Below, one piece after another: positions 6,179-11,851 of a DNA stretch of 12,755 nucleotides. Source of the stretch: UBA11373 sp035291545 (lineage in GTDB: Bacteria > Actinomycetota > Acidimicrobiia > Spongiisociales > UBA11373); assembly GCA_035291545.1 (NCBI GenBank), contig DATDRW010000064.1, positions 1 to 12,755 on the forward strand. Reading direction: 5' to 3'. Under the pieces are notes generated by a model, which was not told where the DNA came from, ran no database searches, and saw only the letters and a program-made list of their open reading frames with translations. The stretch's first letter is position 1. The number at the start of each line of letters is the position of its first letter. Position numbers and translations under genes: made by a program.

Positions 6179-6937
6179 ATGGTGGTCCGGGTGCGCAAGG
6201 CTGTGCTCGCGGTACCGGTGGCCGCGGCGGCAGTCGTCGCCACCCAGGTGCTGCGCGCCTCCCGTCGCCCCGATCTCCCCTCGTACCCCAACCAGGATCC
6301 TTCGGGACGATTCGGCGACCCCTCCCTCCCCGGGCTCCGCATCGTCGCCCTGGGCGACTCATCGATCACCGCACCCGGTGTCGCCGACCTCGACAACGTC
6401 TGGATTCGCCGTGTGGCGCATGCGCTCTCGGACCGGTATCACGTCGACCTGGTCAGCCTCGCCGTCGGAGGGTCGAAGGCCCGTGACGTCCTCGAGGGAC
6501 AACTCGCCGAGGCGATCCGGATGCGTCCCGACGTCGCCGTCGTGTCGGTCGGCGCCAACGACGCCCTGCGCGGCGTGCATCCCGAGCGCTACCGCCAGCA
6601 CCTGCTCACCATCGTCACCCGGCTCTCCGCCACCGGAGCCGGCGTGCTCGTGTTCGGCCTCGGGGATCTCGGCAGCATCCCCCGGCTGCCTCCCAGTCTC
6701 CGGAGGTGGATGTCGCACCGCTCGAACGTCTTCGACCGGGTGTGCCGCGAGGTCGTCGTCGCCGTCCCGCGCGCGGTGAAGGTGTACACCCGCGGCCGCA
6801 GCAGCGCCGCGTTCTTCGAGGATCCGGGCCTGTTCGCCGGCGATCAGTTCCACGCCGGGGACGGTGGCCACGAACTGTTCGCCGCTGATGCCCTCGAGGC
6901 GATGGAAGCCGCCATCGCCCTGCGCCGTGTCGACTAG
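6179..6937 (+). CDS. Membrane-anchored SGNH/GDSL hydrolase
   Basis: This 252-residue protein has one hydrophobic N-terminal segment (about residues 8-25) after VRVRK, so it is probably anchored with its catalytic domain outside the membrane. All SGNH blocks are visible: GDSS at 59-62 with nucleophile Ser61, the block II glycine in VGGSKA near 97-102, GAND at 125-128 with Asn127, and DQFH at 222-225 giving the catalytic Asp and His. The domain length is normal for a small esterase or lipase of this family; the natural ester is not predictable. The ATG at 6179 precedes the positively charged stretch and the hydrophobic segment; upstream in-frame codons back to 6068 overlap the divergent gene. 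No strong Shine-Dalgarno sequence is seen. The stop is 11 bp from that of the convergent DUF4097 gene. Confidence 0.9.
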   Translation: MVVRVRKAVLAVPVAAAAVVATQVLRASRRPDLPSYPNQDPSGRFGDPSLPGLRIVALGDSSITAPGVADLDNVWIRRVAHALSDRYHVDLVSLAVGGSKARDVLEGQLAEAIRMRPDVAVVSVGANDALRGVHPERYRQHLLTIVTRLSATGAGVLVFGLGDLGSIPRLPPSLRRWMSHRSNVFDRVCREVVVAVPRAVKVYTRGRSSAAFFEDPGLFAGDQFHAGDGGHELFAADALEAMEAAIALRRVD

Positions 6938-6948
6938 AGGCCGCCCTC

Positions 6949-7710
6949 TCAGACGCCCTTGACCCGGATGTCCCCGGAGACGGTCTTCACCTCGAGTCGC
7001 GCCGGCGACCCGCTGTCCTCCGATCCCTGGATCGGGAAGTCGGTGCGGATCTCACCCGACAGCGTCGAGAACTCGACGTCGTAGCGCCGACCCGGGGGCA
7101 CGCCCACGCTGATGTCGCCGGACATGCTCTTGACGTCGAAGGAGTCCCCGGAGAACCGGCCGACCGTGACGTCACCGGAGGCGGTGCGCACCACGGCATC
7201 CCGGAGCACCTCCTTGATTTGCACGTCGCCGGACGCCGACTTCACCTCCACACTCCCGACGACGTCGCCCCGGATGTCGCCCGAGGCGGCGGCCGCATCC
7301 AACCGCCCCCCGACGTCGGCGAGGCGGACGTCGCCGGAGGCGGATCGGATCGAGGCATCGACCCGGACGTTGCCGACGACCACCTCGCCGGACGCCGTCT
7401 CGACGATGAGCGAGTTGAGTTCGGTGCCGGCGACGAGGTTGCCGGAGGTGAGCCGGGCGTGGAGATCGGCGGGTGACCCAGTCGTGATCAGCACGTCGAC
7501 CGCGGACCAGTGGATGCGCTGCGACCGATCCGGTTCGACGTGGACCACCGAACCGCGTTGCTCGACGATGAATCGGGAGACGGAGGCGTCCCGACCGTCG
7601 AGGTTGACCTCGACCACGCCGGGAGCACCGGCGAGGATCCTGAGTTCTCCGACCGGAAGCCGGACATCGAGCCGGGGGATGTCGGTGATGGTGAATCGGT
7701 GTTGCTTCAT
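6949..7710 (-). CDS. DUF4097-family beta-repeat protein
   Basis: This 253-residue protein is built from about six imperfect repeats of 17-20 residues centred on (A/M/L)SG(D/E)(V/I), from roughly residue 105 to 250 (for example TASGEVVVGN, SASGDVRLAD, AASGDIRGDV, SASGDVQIKE, TASGDVTVGR and SMSGDISVGV). This is the mark of the DUF4097 'putative adhesin' fold, a beta-solenoid. The N-terminus MKQHRFTITDIPRLDVRLPVG has no signal peptide, lipobox or membrane helix, so despite the family label the protein seems cytoplasmic. Its ATG overlaps the stop of the RHH gene upstream (ATGA), which implies translational coupling and one operon. The molecular role of the family is unknown; co-regulation with a DNA-binding partner suggests a regulatory or envelope-response module. 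Confidence 0.85.
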   Translation of the reverse strand: MKQHRFTITDIPRLDVRLPVGELRILAGAPGVVEVNLDGRDASVSRFIVEQRGSVVHVEPDRSQRIHWSAVDVLITTGSPADLHARLTSGNLVAGTELNSLIVETASGEVVVGNVRVDASIRSASGDVRLADVGGRLDAAAASGDIRGDVVGSVEVKSASGDVQIKEVLRDAVVRTASGDVTVGRFSGDSFDVKSMSGDISVGVPPGRRYDVEFSTLSGEIRTDFPIQGSEDSGSPARLEVKTVSGDIRVKGV

Positions 7711-8156
7711 GTCTCGATGGTTCCCGTGACGCGGCGGGTGCGGCGCCGTCCCTCGCCGGCGGTCGAGGACACCGTCTTCACCAGCCAGGTGTTGACCGAC
7801 TCGCCCTTGGCCCCGGCCGCCGTCTCGATCAGGTCTTTCAGCGTCGGCGGGAGGCGCAGGGTGATGCGGGCGTCCAGCGACTCCCCGCTCGGCGGGGTGG
7901 TTCCGCCCGGGTCGGTGCGGACCCGCAGCGTCGGCTCCCCGGCGACGAGCACGACGTCGATCTGATGCCCGGGCAGCTGCGCAGCCAATTCGGCGGCCGC
8001 CTGCTCGGCGAGGTCGTAGGCCATCTGCCGAACCGCCGGCTCCAGCGCCGCCAGGATGGCGCGCGCCGCCGACTCCACCTCGGGGTCCCCGCCGGCAACG
8101 ATCACCTGCTGCGCAATGGCGCCTTCGAGACGGGTCATCGCCATGGTCGTGTCCAT
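7707..8156 (-). CDS. Ribbon-helix-helix DNA-binding protein (HicB/Arc-like C-terminus), probable operon repressor
   Basis: This 149-residue protein has two parts. Residues 1-90 are an unrecognised, mostly helical region (DPEVESAARAILAALEP and a further Ala-rich helix) followed by IDVVLVAGEPTLRVRT. Residues 94-130 fit a ribbon-helix-helix fold: strand LDARITLRL, helix 1 PPTLKDLIETAAGA and helix 2 SVNTWLVKTV. The tail is basic (GRRRTRRVTG). Similar RHH domains occur in Arc and in HicB antitoxins, but no HicA-like toxin gene adjoins it; its partner here is the DUF4097 gene, which it overlaps by 4 bp. The ATG at 8156 has GGAGG (8166-8162) 5 nt upstream. RHH proteins usually repress their own promoters through tandem short boxes, and two such boxes cover the operon promoter at 8365-8393. 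Confidence 0.8.
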   Translation of the reverse strand: MDTTMAMTRLEGAIAQQVIVAGGDPEVESAARAILAALEPAVRQMAYDLAEQAAAELAAQLPGHQIDVVLVAGEPTLRVRTDPGGTTPPSGESLDARITLRLPPTLKDLIETAAGAKGESVNTWLVKTVSSTAGEGRRRTRRVTGTIET

Positions 8157-8169
8157 ACCGGCCTCCGCT

Positions 8170-8322
8170 TCATCTCGCCACGACCGTGCGTCCCATCGCC
8201 ACCAGGACCCGGTCTTCGGCCACCCTGTGGGAGCGGTGCCCCCGGGTGTGGTTCACGGCCCGGATCCGATCGGTGTGCTGCGCACGGTGCAGCGCCAACA
8301 TCGTGTGTGTCGCCAGCAACAT
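8170..8322 (-). CDS. Small basic protein, 50 residues, first gene of the RHH-DUF4097 operon
   Basis: The ATG at 8322 has a strong GGAGG (8333-8329) 6 nt upstream and opens a 50-codon frame, MLLATHTMLALHRAQHTDRI and onward, ending TGA at 8170-8172. The stop is 13 nt before the start of the RHH gene, and that gap holds the RHH ribosome site. The product is basic and His/Arg-rich, with no recognised domain and no convincing membrane helix. It could be a short protein of unknown role or a leader ORF that couples translation to the RHH gene. The promoter at 8365-8393 is positioned to transcribe it with a leader of about 35 nt. Confidence 0.6.
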   Translation of the reverse strand: MLLATHTMLALHRAQHTDRIRAVNHTRGHRSHRVAEDRVLVAMGRTVVAR

Positions 8323-8364
8323 TACCCACCTCCGTGGTCACTTCGGTGTCTTCGTGACAGCACT

Positions 8365-8393
8365 ATGATGTCATACTGATGTCAGGCTGTCAA
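8365..8393 (-). promoter_or_regulatory. Promoter of the RHH-DUF4097 operon with two TGANNTCA boxes
   Basis: On the minus strand a consensus -35 TTGACA (8393-8388), a 17-bp spacer and a -10-like CATCAT (8370-8365) make one of the best sigma-70-type promoters in the window. Two copies of TGATGTCA (plus strand) lie at 8366-8373 and 8377-8384: one over the -10 and one in the spacer, starting 11 bp apart. A wider inverted pair, TGACAGC (8355-8361) and GCTGTCA (8386-8392), encloses them. Binding to the boxes would block transcription, which fits autorepression by the RHH protein. Confidence 0.75.
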
Positions 8394-8401
8394 GGGGGAG
8401 A

Positions 8402-8438
8402 TCGCGCGGGGGCAATGGGCAAGACCGCAACCGCGCGA
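8402..8438. repeat. Intergenic inverted repeat, 8-bp arms
   Basis: TCGCGCGG (8402-8409) and CCGCGCGA (8431-8438) are exact inverted copies around 21 nt. It lies between the two divergent promoters and partly overlaps the heptamer element at 8434-8488, with which its hairpin would be mutually exclusive. Its role is unknown. Confidence 0.6.
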
Positions 8439-8488
8439 CTCTTGCGGGCGACGGGCGACGGGCGACGGGCGACGGGCGACGAGTCGCG
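8434..8488. repeat. Heptanucleotide array, five GGGCGAC units, bracketed by an 8-bp inverted repeat
   Basis: Five exact GGGCGAC units (8446-8480) follow CGCGACTC (8434-8441) plus TTGC and are followed at once by GAGTCGCG (8481-8488), the exact inverse of the left bracket. The unit is a sister of GGGAAAC and GGGCAAC/CAACGGG seen in dnaE2. The array is noncoding and ends 24 bp before the -10 region of the thiamine operon. Confidence 0.9.
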
Positions 8489-8512
8489 ATGAGCTCACCG
8501 ACCCTGCTCTCC

Positions 8513-8518
8513 TATACT
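8513..8518 (+). promoter_or_regulatory. -10 element of the thiN-thiBPQ operon
   Basis: TATACT, five of six matches to TATAAT, ends 9 nt before the first base of the TPP riboswitch, so the transcript would begin just before the P1 helix. No good -35 is seen 16-18 bp upstream. Confidence 0.6.
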
Positions 8519-8527
8519 GGTGCTCGC

Positions 8528-8614
8528 ACTCCGGGGAGTTCGGGTGAGCCGAACTGAGAGGGTGGCCGAATGCCACCGACCCGCCGTACCTGATCTGGGT
8601 AATGCCAGCGGAGG
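8528..8614 (+). promoter_or_regulatory. TPP riboswitch (THI element)
   Basis: The conserved core is plain: CTGAGAGGG (8554-8562), ACCTGATCTGGGTAATGCCA (from 8588) and the closing GCGGAGG (8608-8614). P1 pairs CTCCG (8529-8533) with CGGAG (8609-8613); GTTCGG/CCGAAC and GGTGGC/GCCACC form internal helices. The 3' strand of P1 is also the Shine-Dalgarno sequence of thiN, whose GTG starts 7 nt after CGGAG. TPP binding would stabilise P1 and hide the ribosome site directly, without a separate anti-Shine-Dalgarno expression platform. No terminator hairpin with a T-tract follows, so control is probably translational. Confidence 0.95.
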
Positions 8615-8619
8615 AAGAC

Positions 8620-9261
8620 GTGAGCGAACCGCGACTCTGTGTGATCCTCACCGGTGGTTCGGGCGCGCCCACGGCACCGCTCCCCCACCCCGACCTGGTG
8701 ATCGCCGCCGATTCGGGACTGCACCTCGCCGCCGGGTTGGGGTTGACGGTGGATCTCATCGTCGGCGACTTCGACTCGGCCGCTCCCGAGGCGGTGGCGG
8801 AAGCCGTGGATCGCGGCGCCGCGATCGAATCGCACCCGGCGGACAAGGATGCCACCGACCTCGACCTCGCCCTGGCGGCGGCGGCGCGTCTCGGCGCCAC
8901 CCGCACCATCGTGGTCGGAGGTGCGGGCGACGATCGCATCGACCACGTCCTGGCCAACGCCGGAGTGATCGCCGCCGAGCGCCACGCCGCCGTCGCCCCG
9001 GAGTGGTGGGTGGGCCCGGTCCGGGTGTGGCCCACCCGGGGCCGATGCCGCATCGACGGCACCGCCGGCGACGTGGTGTCGATCGTCCCCGCCGGCGGCG
9101 ACGCCGTCGTCACCACGGCCGGCCTCCGCTGGCCACTCGACCGCGAGAACCTCCCCTTCGGATCGTCCCGGGGACAGAGCAACGAGATGACCGGTGCCAC
9201 CGCGACCGTGCAGGTCCACTCCGGGGTCGCCATGGTCACCCACATGGAGGAGGCCCGATGA
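8620..9261 (+). CDS. thiN: Thiamine pyrophosphokinase
   Basis: This 213-residue enzyme transfers pyrophosphate from ATP to thiamine, giving thiamine pyrophosphate directly (EC 2.7.6.2), in the cytoplasm. Family motifs are AADSGLHLA (29-37), IVGDFDSA (47-54), DKDATDLDLAL (75-85) and GAGDDRIDHVLAN (101-113), followed by the C-terminal beta-rich thiamine-binding domain ending in QVHSGVAMVTH. The GTG at 8620 is preferred because GGAGG lies 5 nt upstream (8610-8614); the in-frame ATG at 8602 falls inside the conserved riboswitch core and has no ribosome site. It is the first gene of the operon, and its TGA overlaps the ATG of thiB (ATGA), so riboswitch control of its translation should spread to the transporter genes. 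Confidence 0.93.
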   Translation: MSEPRLCVILTGGSGAPTAPLPHPDLVIAADSGLHLAAGLGLTVDLIVGDFDSAAPEAVAEAVDRGAAIESHPADKDATDLDLALAAAARLGATRTIVVGGAGDDRIDHVLANAGVIAAERHAAVAPEWWVGPVRVWPTRGRCRIDGTAGDVVSIVPAGGDAVVTTAGLRWPLDRENLPFGSSRGQSNEMTGATATVQVHSGVAMVTHMEEAR

Positions 9262-10277
9262 AACGACTCGTCATCCTCACCGCAGCCCTGCTGGTGGCCG
9301 GATCCTGTTCGACCGGAGAGCGGTCGGACACGGTCACGCTGCTCGCCCACGACTTCTTCGCGGTCACCCCGGCGGTGCTCGAGGCCTTTACCGCGGAGAC
9401 CGGAATCGAGGTGGAGGTCATCCTCGGCGGCGATGCCGGGCTCATGGTCAACCAGGCCCTGCTCACCGCGGGAAACCCGGTCGCCGACGTGCTCTTCGGC
9501 GTCGACACCACCCTCTTGTCGCGCGCACTGGCGGGCGACGTGTTCGTCCCCTACGTGAGCCCGGCGATCGGCCTCATCCCGGAGGAGTTCGTCGTCGACG
9601 ACCGGGTGACCCCGATCGACTACGGCGACGTATGCCTCAACTACGATCGTGCCGCCTTCACCGCCATCCCTCCCCCGGCGACGCTGCGCGATCTCGCCGA
9701 TCCCCGATATGACGGGATGCTCGTCGTCGAGGATCCTTCGATCTCCTCGCCCGGGCTCGCCTTCCTCCTCGCCACCATCGCCGAGTTCGGCGAGGACGGC
9801 GACTACACCTGGAAGGAATACTGGACCGACCTCCGGGCCAACGACGTGCTCGTCGCCTCCGACTGGGGAACCGCCTACTACGGGCACTTCTCCGGCGCCG
9901 GTGACGGGGACCGGCCGCTGGTCGTGTCCTACGCGTCGTCACCCGGTGCCGAGTTGGTGTTCACCGATCCCCCACCGACCGAGCCCTCCACCGCCACTCT
10001 CACCAGCGGATGCTTCCGCCAGGTGGAGTACGCCGGGATCCTGCGCGGCACCACCCGGCGCGGCGCCGCCGAGGAGCTCATCGACTTCCTGTTGACCCGC
10101 GAGTTCCAAGAGGACGTCCCCGGATCGATGTTCGTGTACCCGGTACGGCCCGACGCCGCCCTCCCGAACTGGCTGGGTGAGGCGCCGCCGGCGCCGGCGG
10201 CGACGGTCGAGCCCGCCCGCATCGAGGTGAACCGGGAGCGGTGGCTCGCCGAATGGACCCGGCTGGTCCTGAGATGA
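9258..10277 (+). CDS. thiB: Thiamine ABC transporter, substrate-binding lipoprotein
   Basis: This 339-residue periplasmic-type binding protein has the N-terminal sequence MKRLVILTAALLVAGSCSTG. The hydrophobic stretch and AGSC indicate lipoprotein processing, with the lipid-bearing Cys at residue 17, so it would sit on the outer face of the membrane. The mature part follows ThiB: LLAHDFFAVTPAVLEAFTAE, then GVDTTLLSRAL and VVSYASSPGAE at about 222-232, the hallmark of thiamine/TMP/TPP-binding proteins of the iron(III)-binding-like fold. GGAGGAGG (9246-9253) precedes the ATG, which overlaps the thiN stop by ATGA. The TPP riboswitch and the permease and ATPase genes behind it make the thiamine assignment firm, although the exact form bound (thiamine, TMP or TPP) is not shown. 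Confidence 0.92.
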   Translation: MKRLVILTAALLVAGSCSTGERSDTVTLLAHDFFAVTPAVLEAFTAETGIEVEVILGGDAGLMVNQALLTAGNPVADVLFGVDTTLLSRALAGDVFVPYVSPAIGLIPEEFVVDDRVTPIDYGDVCLNYDRAAFTAIPPPATLRDLADPRYDGMLVVEDPSISSPGLAFLLATIAEFGEDGDYTWKEYWTDLRANDVLVASDWGTAYYGHFSGAGDGDRPLVVSYASSPGAELVFTDPPPTEPSTATLTSGCFRQVEYAGILRGTTRRGAAEELIDFLLTREFQEDVPGSMFVYPVRPDAALPNWLGEAPPAPAATVEPARIEVNRERWLAEWTRLVLR

Positions 10278-11851
10278 CCCGGCGCACCGCCCTGTGGCTC
10301 GCCGTCGTCCCGACGGCGTTCCTGGCGGTGTTCTTCGTCTACCCGGTGGCGTCGATCCTGGCGACCTCGCTGGGGAGGCCGGCGACCGCCACCGGATCGG
10401 TGTTCGACGCCGGCGTCGTGTGGTTCACCGTGTGGCAGGCGGTCGTATCGACCGTGCTCACCCTGGCCGCGGGACTGCCCATCGCCTACGTCACCGCTCG
10501 CTACGACTTCCCCGGGCGGCGCCTGCTACGGGCCATCACCTTGGTCCCCTTCGTGCTCCCCACCCTGGTGGTCGGTGTCACCTTCCTCGCTCTCCTCGGC
10601 CCGTCCGGGGTGCTCGGAGTCGATCTCAGCGGGACGGTGACGGCGATCGTCGCCGCCCATGTGTTCTTCAACGTCGCCGTCGTCGTCCGCATCGTCGGCG
10701 GCCTGTGGGAGCATCTCGACCCCCGTATCGAGGACGCCGCCCGCGCCCTCGGAGCCGGGCCGTGGCAGGTGGCGCGACGGATCACGCTTCCGCGGCTGCG
10801 CCCGGCGATCGCCTCGGCCACCGCGATCGTGTTCCTCTTCTCGTTCACTTCCTTCGGAACGGTGTTGGTGTTGGGCGGTCCCGGCATGGCCACCATCGAG
10901 GTGGACATCTACCGCCGCACGGCCTTTCTCTTCGACCTGCGCGGCGCCGCCATCCTCGCCTTGATGCAGATGGCCGGTGTCATCGGCGCCCTCATCGCCT
11001 ACGCCCGCCACCAAGATCGCTCGCGGGTCATGCAGTCCCTCACCCCGGCGACCCTGCGGCGCCCCCGCACCGGCCGGCAGCGCCTGGTCGTGGGGGCGAC
11101 CGCCCTGTGGACCCTGGTGCTCGTCGGGGTCCCGACCGCCGTGCTCGCCTGGCGGGCGCTCTCCCGCGGGGGACGGCCCACCCTGGCCGGGTTCCGGGCG
11201 CTCCGGGTGTCGCCGTTCGTCGACGTCGGCGCCGCCGCCTCCTCCTCCCTGGGGTACGCCGTCACCGCCACCGTGATCGCCCTCGCGGTCGGCCTGCCCG
11301 CGGCGCTGCTCATCGCGGCGCGGCGCGGCCGGTTGTCGCGATGGTTCGACACGCTGCTGATGTTGCCCCTGGGAACCTCGGCGGTGACACTCGGGTTCGG
11401 GATGCTGGTCGCCCTCGACGCCCCGATCGACCTCCGGGCCTCGGTGGCCCTCATCCCGATCGCCCACGCCCTGGTGGCGGTGCCCTTCGTGGTGCGCACG
11501 CTCGTTCCCGTTCTCGGCTCGATCCGGATGCGGCTGCGCGAGGCCGCCGCCACCCTCGGCGCCTCCCCGGCACGGATCCGCCTCAAGATCGACCTGCCCA
11601 TCGCCGGGCGGGCCGCCGCGGTCGGCGCCGGATTCGCCTTCGTGATCTCTCTCGGCGAATTCGGTGCCACCAGCCTGCTCGCCCGTCCCGGCTCGCCCAC
11701 CCTCCCCCTGACGATCTTCCGCCTCCTCGGCCGCCCCGGTGCGCTCAACGTCCAAGGAGCCATGGTGCTGAGCCTGCTCCTCATGGCGATCACCGTCGCC
11801 GTGGTCCTCCTGGTCGACCGGGTTCGGCTTCCGGGACGGGGGTTGTTCTGA
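10274..11851 (+). CDS. thiP: Thiamine ABC transporter, fused double permease
   Basis: This 525-residue membrane protein has about 12 transmembrane helices in two homologous halves, the usual ThiP layout with both permease domains fused. Each half has a binding-protein-dependent permease EAA loop that docks on the ATPase: EDAARALGAGPWQVARRITL starting at residue 153 and EAAATLGASPARIRLKIDLP starting at residue 423. The ATG at 10274 (MTRRTALWLAVVP) is chosen because it overlaps the thiB stop by ATGA; an in-frame ATG at 10241 lies inside thiB. No separate Shine-Dalgarno sequence is visible, consistent with translational coupling. It forms the membrane channel between ThiB and ThiQ. Confidence 0.93.
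   Translation: MTRRTALWLAVVPTAFLAVFFVYPVASILATSLGRPATATGSVFDAGVVWFTVWQAVVSTVLTLAAGLPIAYVTARYDFPGRRLLRAITLVPFVLPTLVVGVTFLALLGPSGVLGVDLSGTVTAIVAAHVFFNVAVVVRIVGGLWEHLDPRIEDAARALGAGPWQVARRITLPRLRPAIASATAIVFLFSFTSFGTVLVLGGPGMATIEVDIYRRTAFLFDLRGAAILALMQMAGVIGALIAYARHQDRSRVMQSLTPATLRRPRTGRQRLVVGATALWTLVLVGVPTAVLAWRALSRGGRPTLAGFRALRVSPFVDVGAAASSSLGYAVTATVIALAVGLPAALLIAARRGRLSRWFDTLLMLPLGTSAVTLGFGMLVALDAPIDLRASVALIPIAHALVAVPFVVRTLVPVLGSIRMRLREAAATLGASPARIRLKIDLPIAGRAAAVGAGFAFVISLGEFGATSLLARPGSPTLPLTIFRLLGRPGALNVQGAMVLSLLLMAITVAVVLLVDRVRLPGRGLF

Noticed and set aside
4123..6486. Plus-strand frame of 787 codons across the oxidoreductase gene
   Set aside because: It runs antisense to two supported genes and has Ser/Arg/Pro-rich low-complexity sequence with no domain.
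7167..7174. TGACGTCA inside the DUF4097 gene, which matches the TGANNTCA box
   Set aside because: It is single, inside a coding region, without an 11-bp partner, and can arise from Val-Thr codons of the repeated ASGDVT motif.
7707..8156. Toxin-antitoxin pair based on the HicB-like RHH domain
   Set aside because: Neither neighbour resembles HicA or another toxin: one is a DUF4097 protein, the other a 50-residue basic ORF without a double-stranded RNA-binding-like fold signature.
8446..8480. CRISPR array
   Set aside because: The repeats are 7 bp, directly adjacent, with no spacers and no cas genes.
8602..8604. ATG as start of thiN
   Set aside because: It lies in the invariant riboswitch core (the ATGCCAGCGGAGG part), has no ribosome site, and would add residues before the family N-terminus. 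The GTG at 8620 has GGAGG at correct spacing.
10241..10243. ATG as start of thiP
   Set aside because: It is inside the end of thiB; the ATGA overlap at 10274 matches operon style and the normal start of the first membrane helix.
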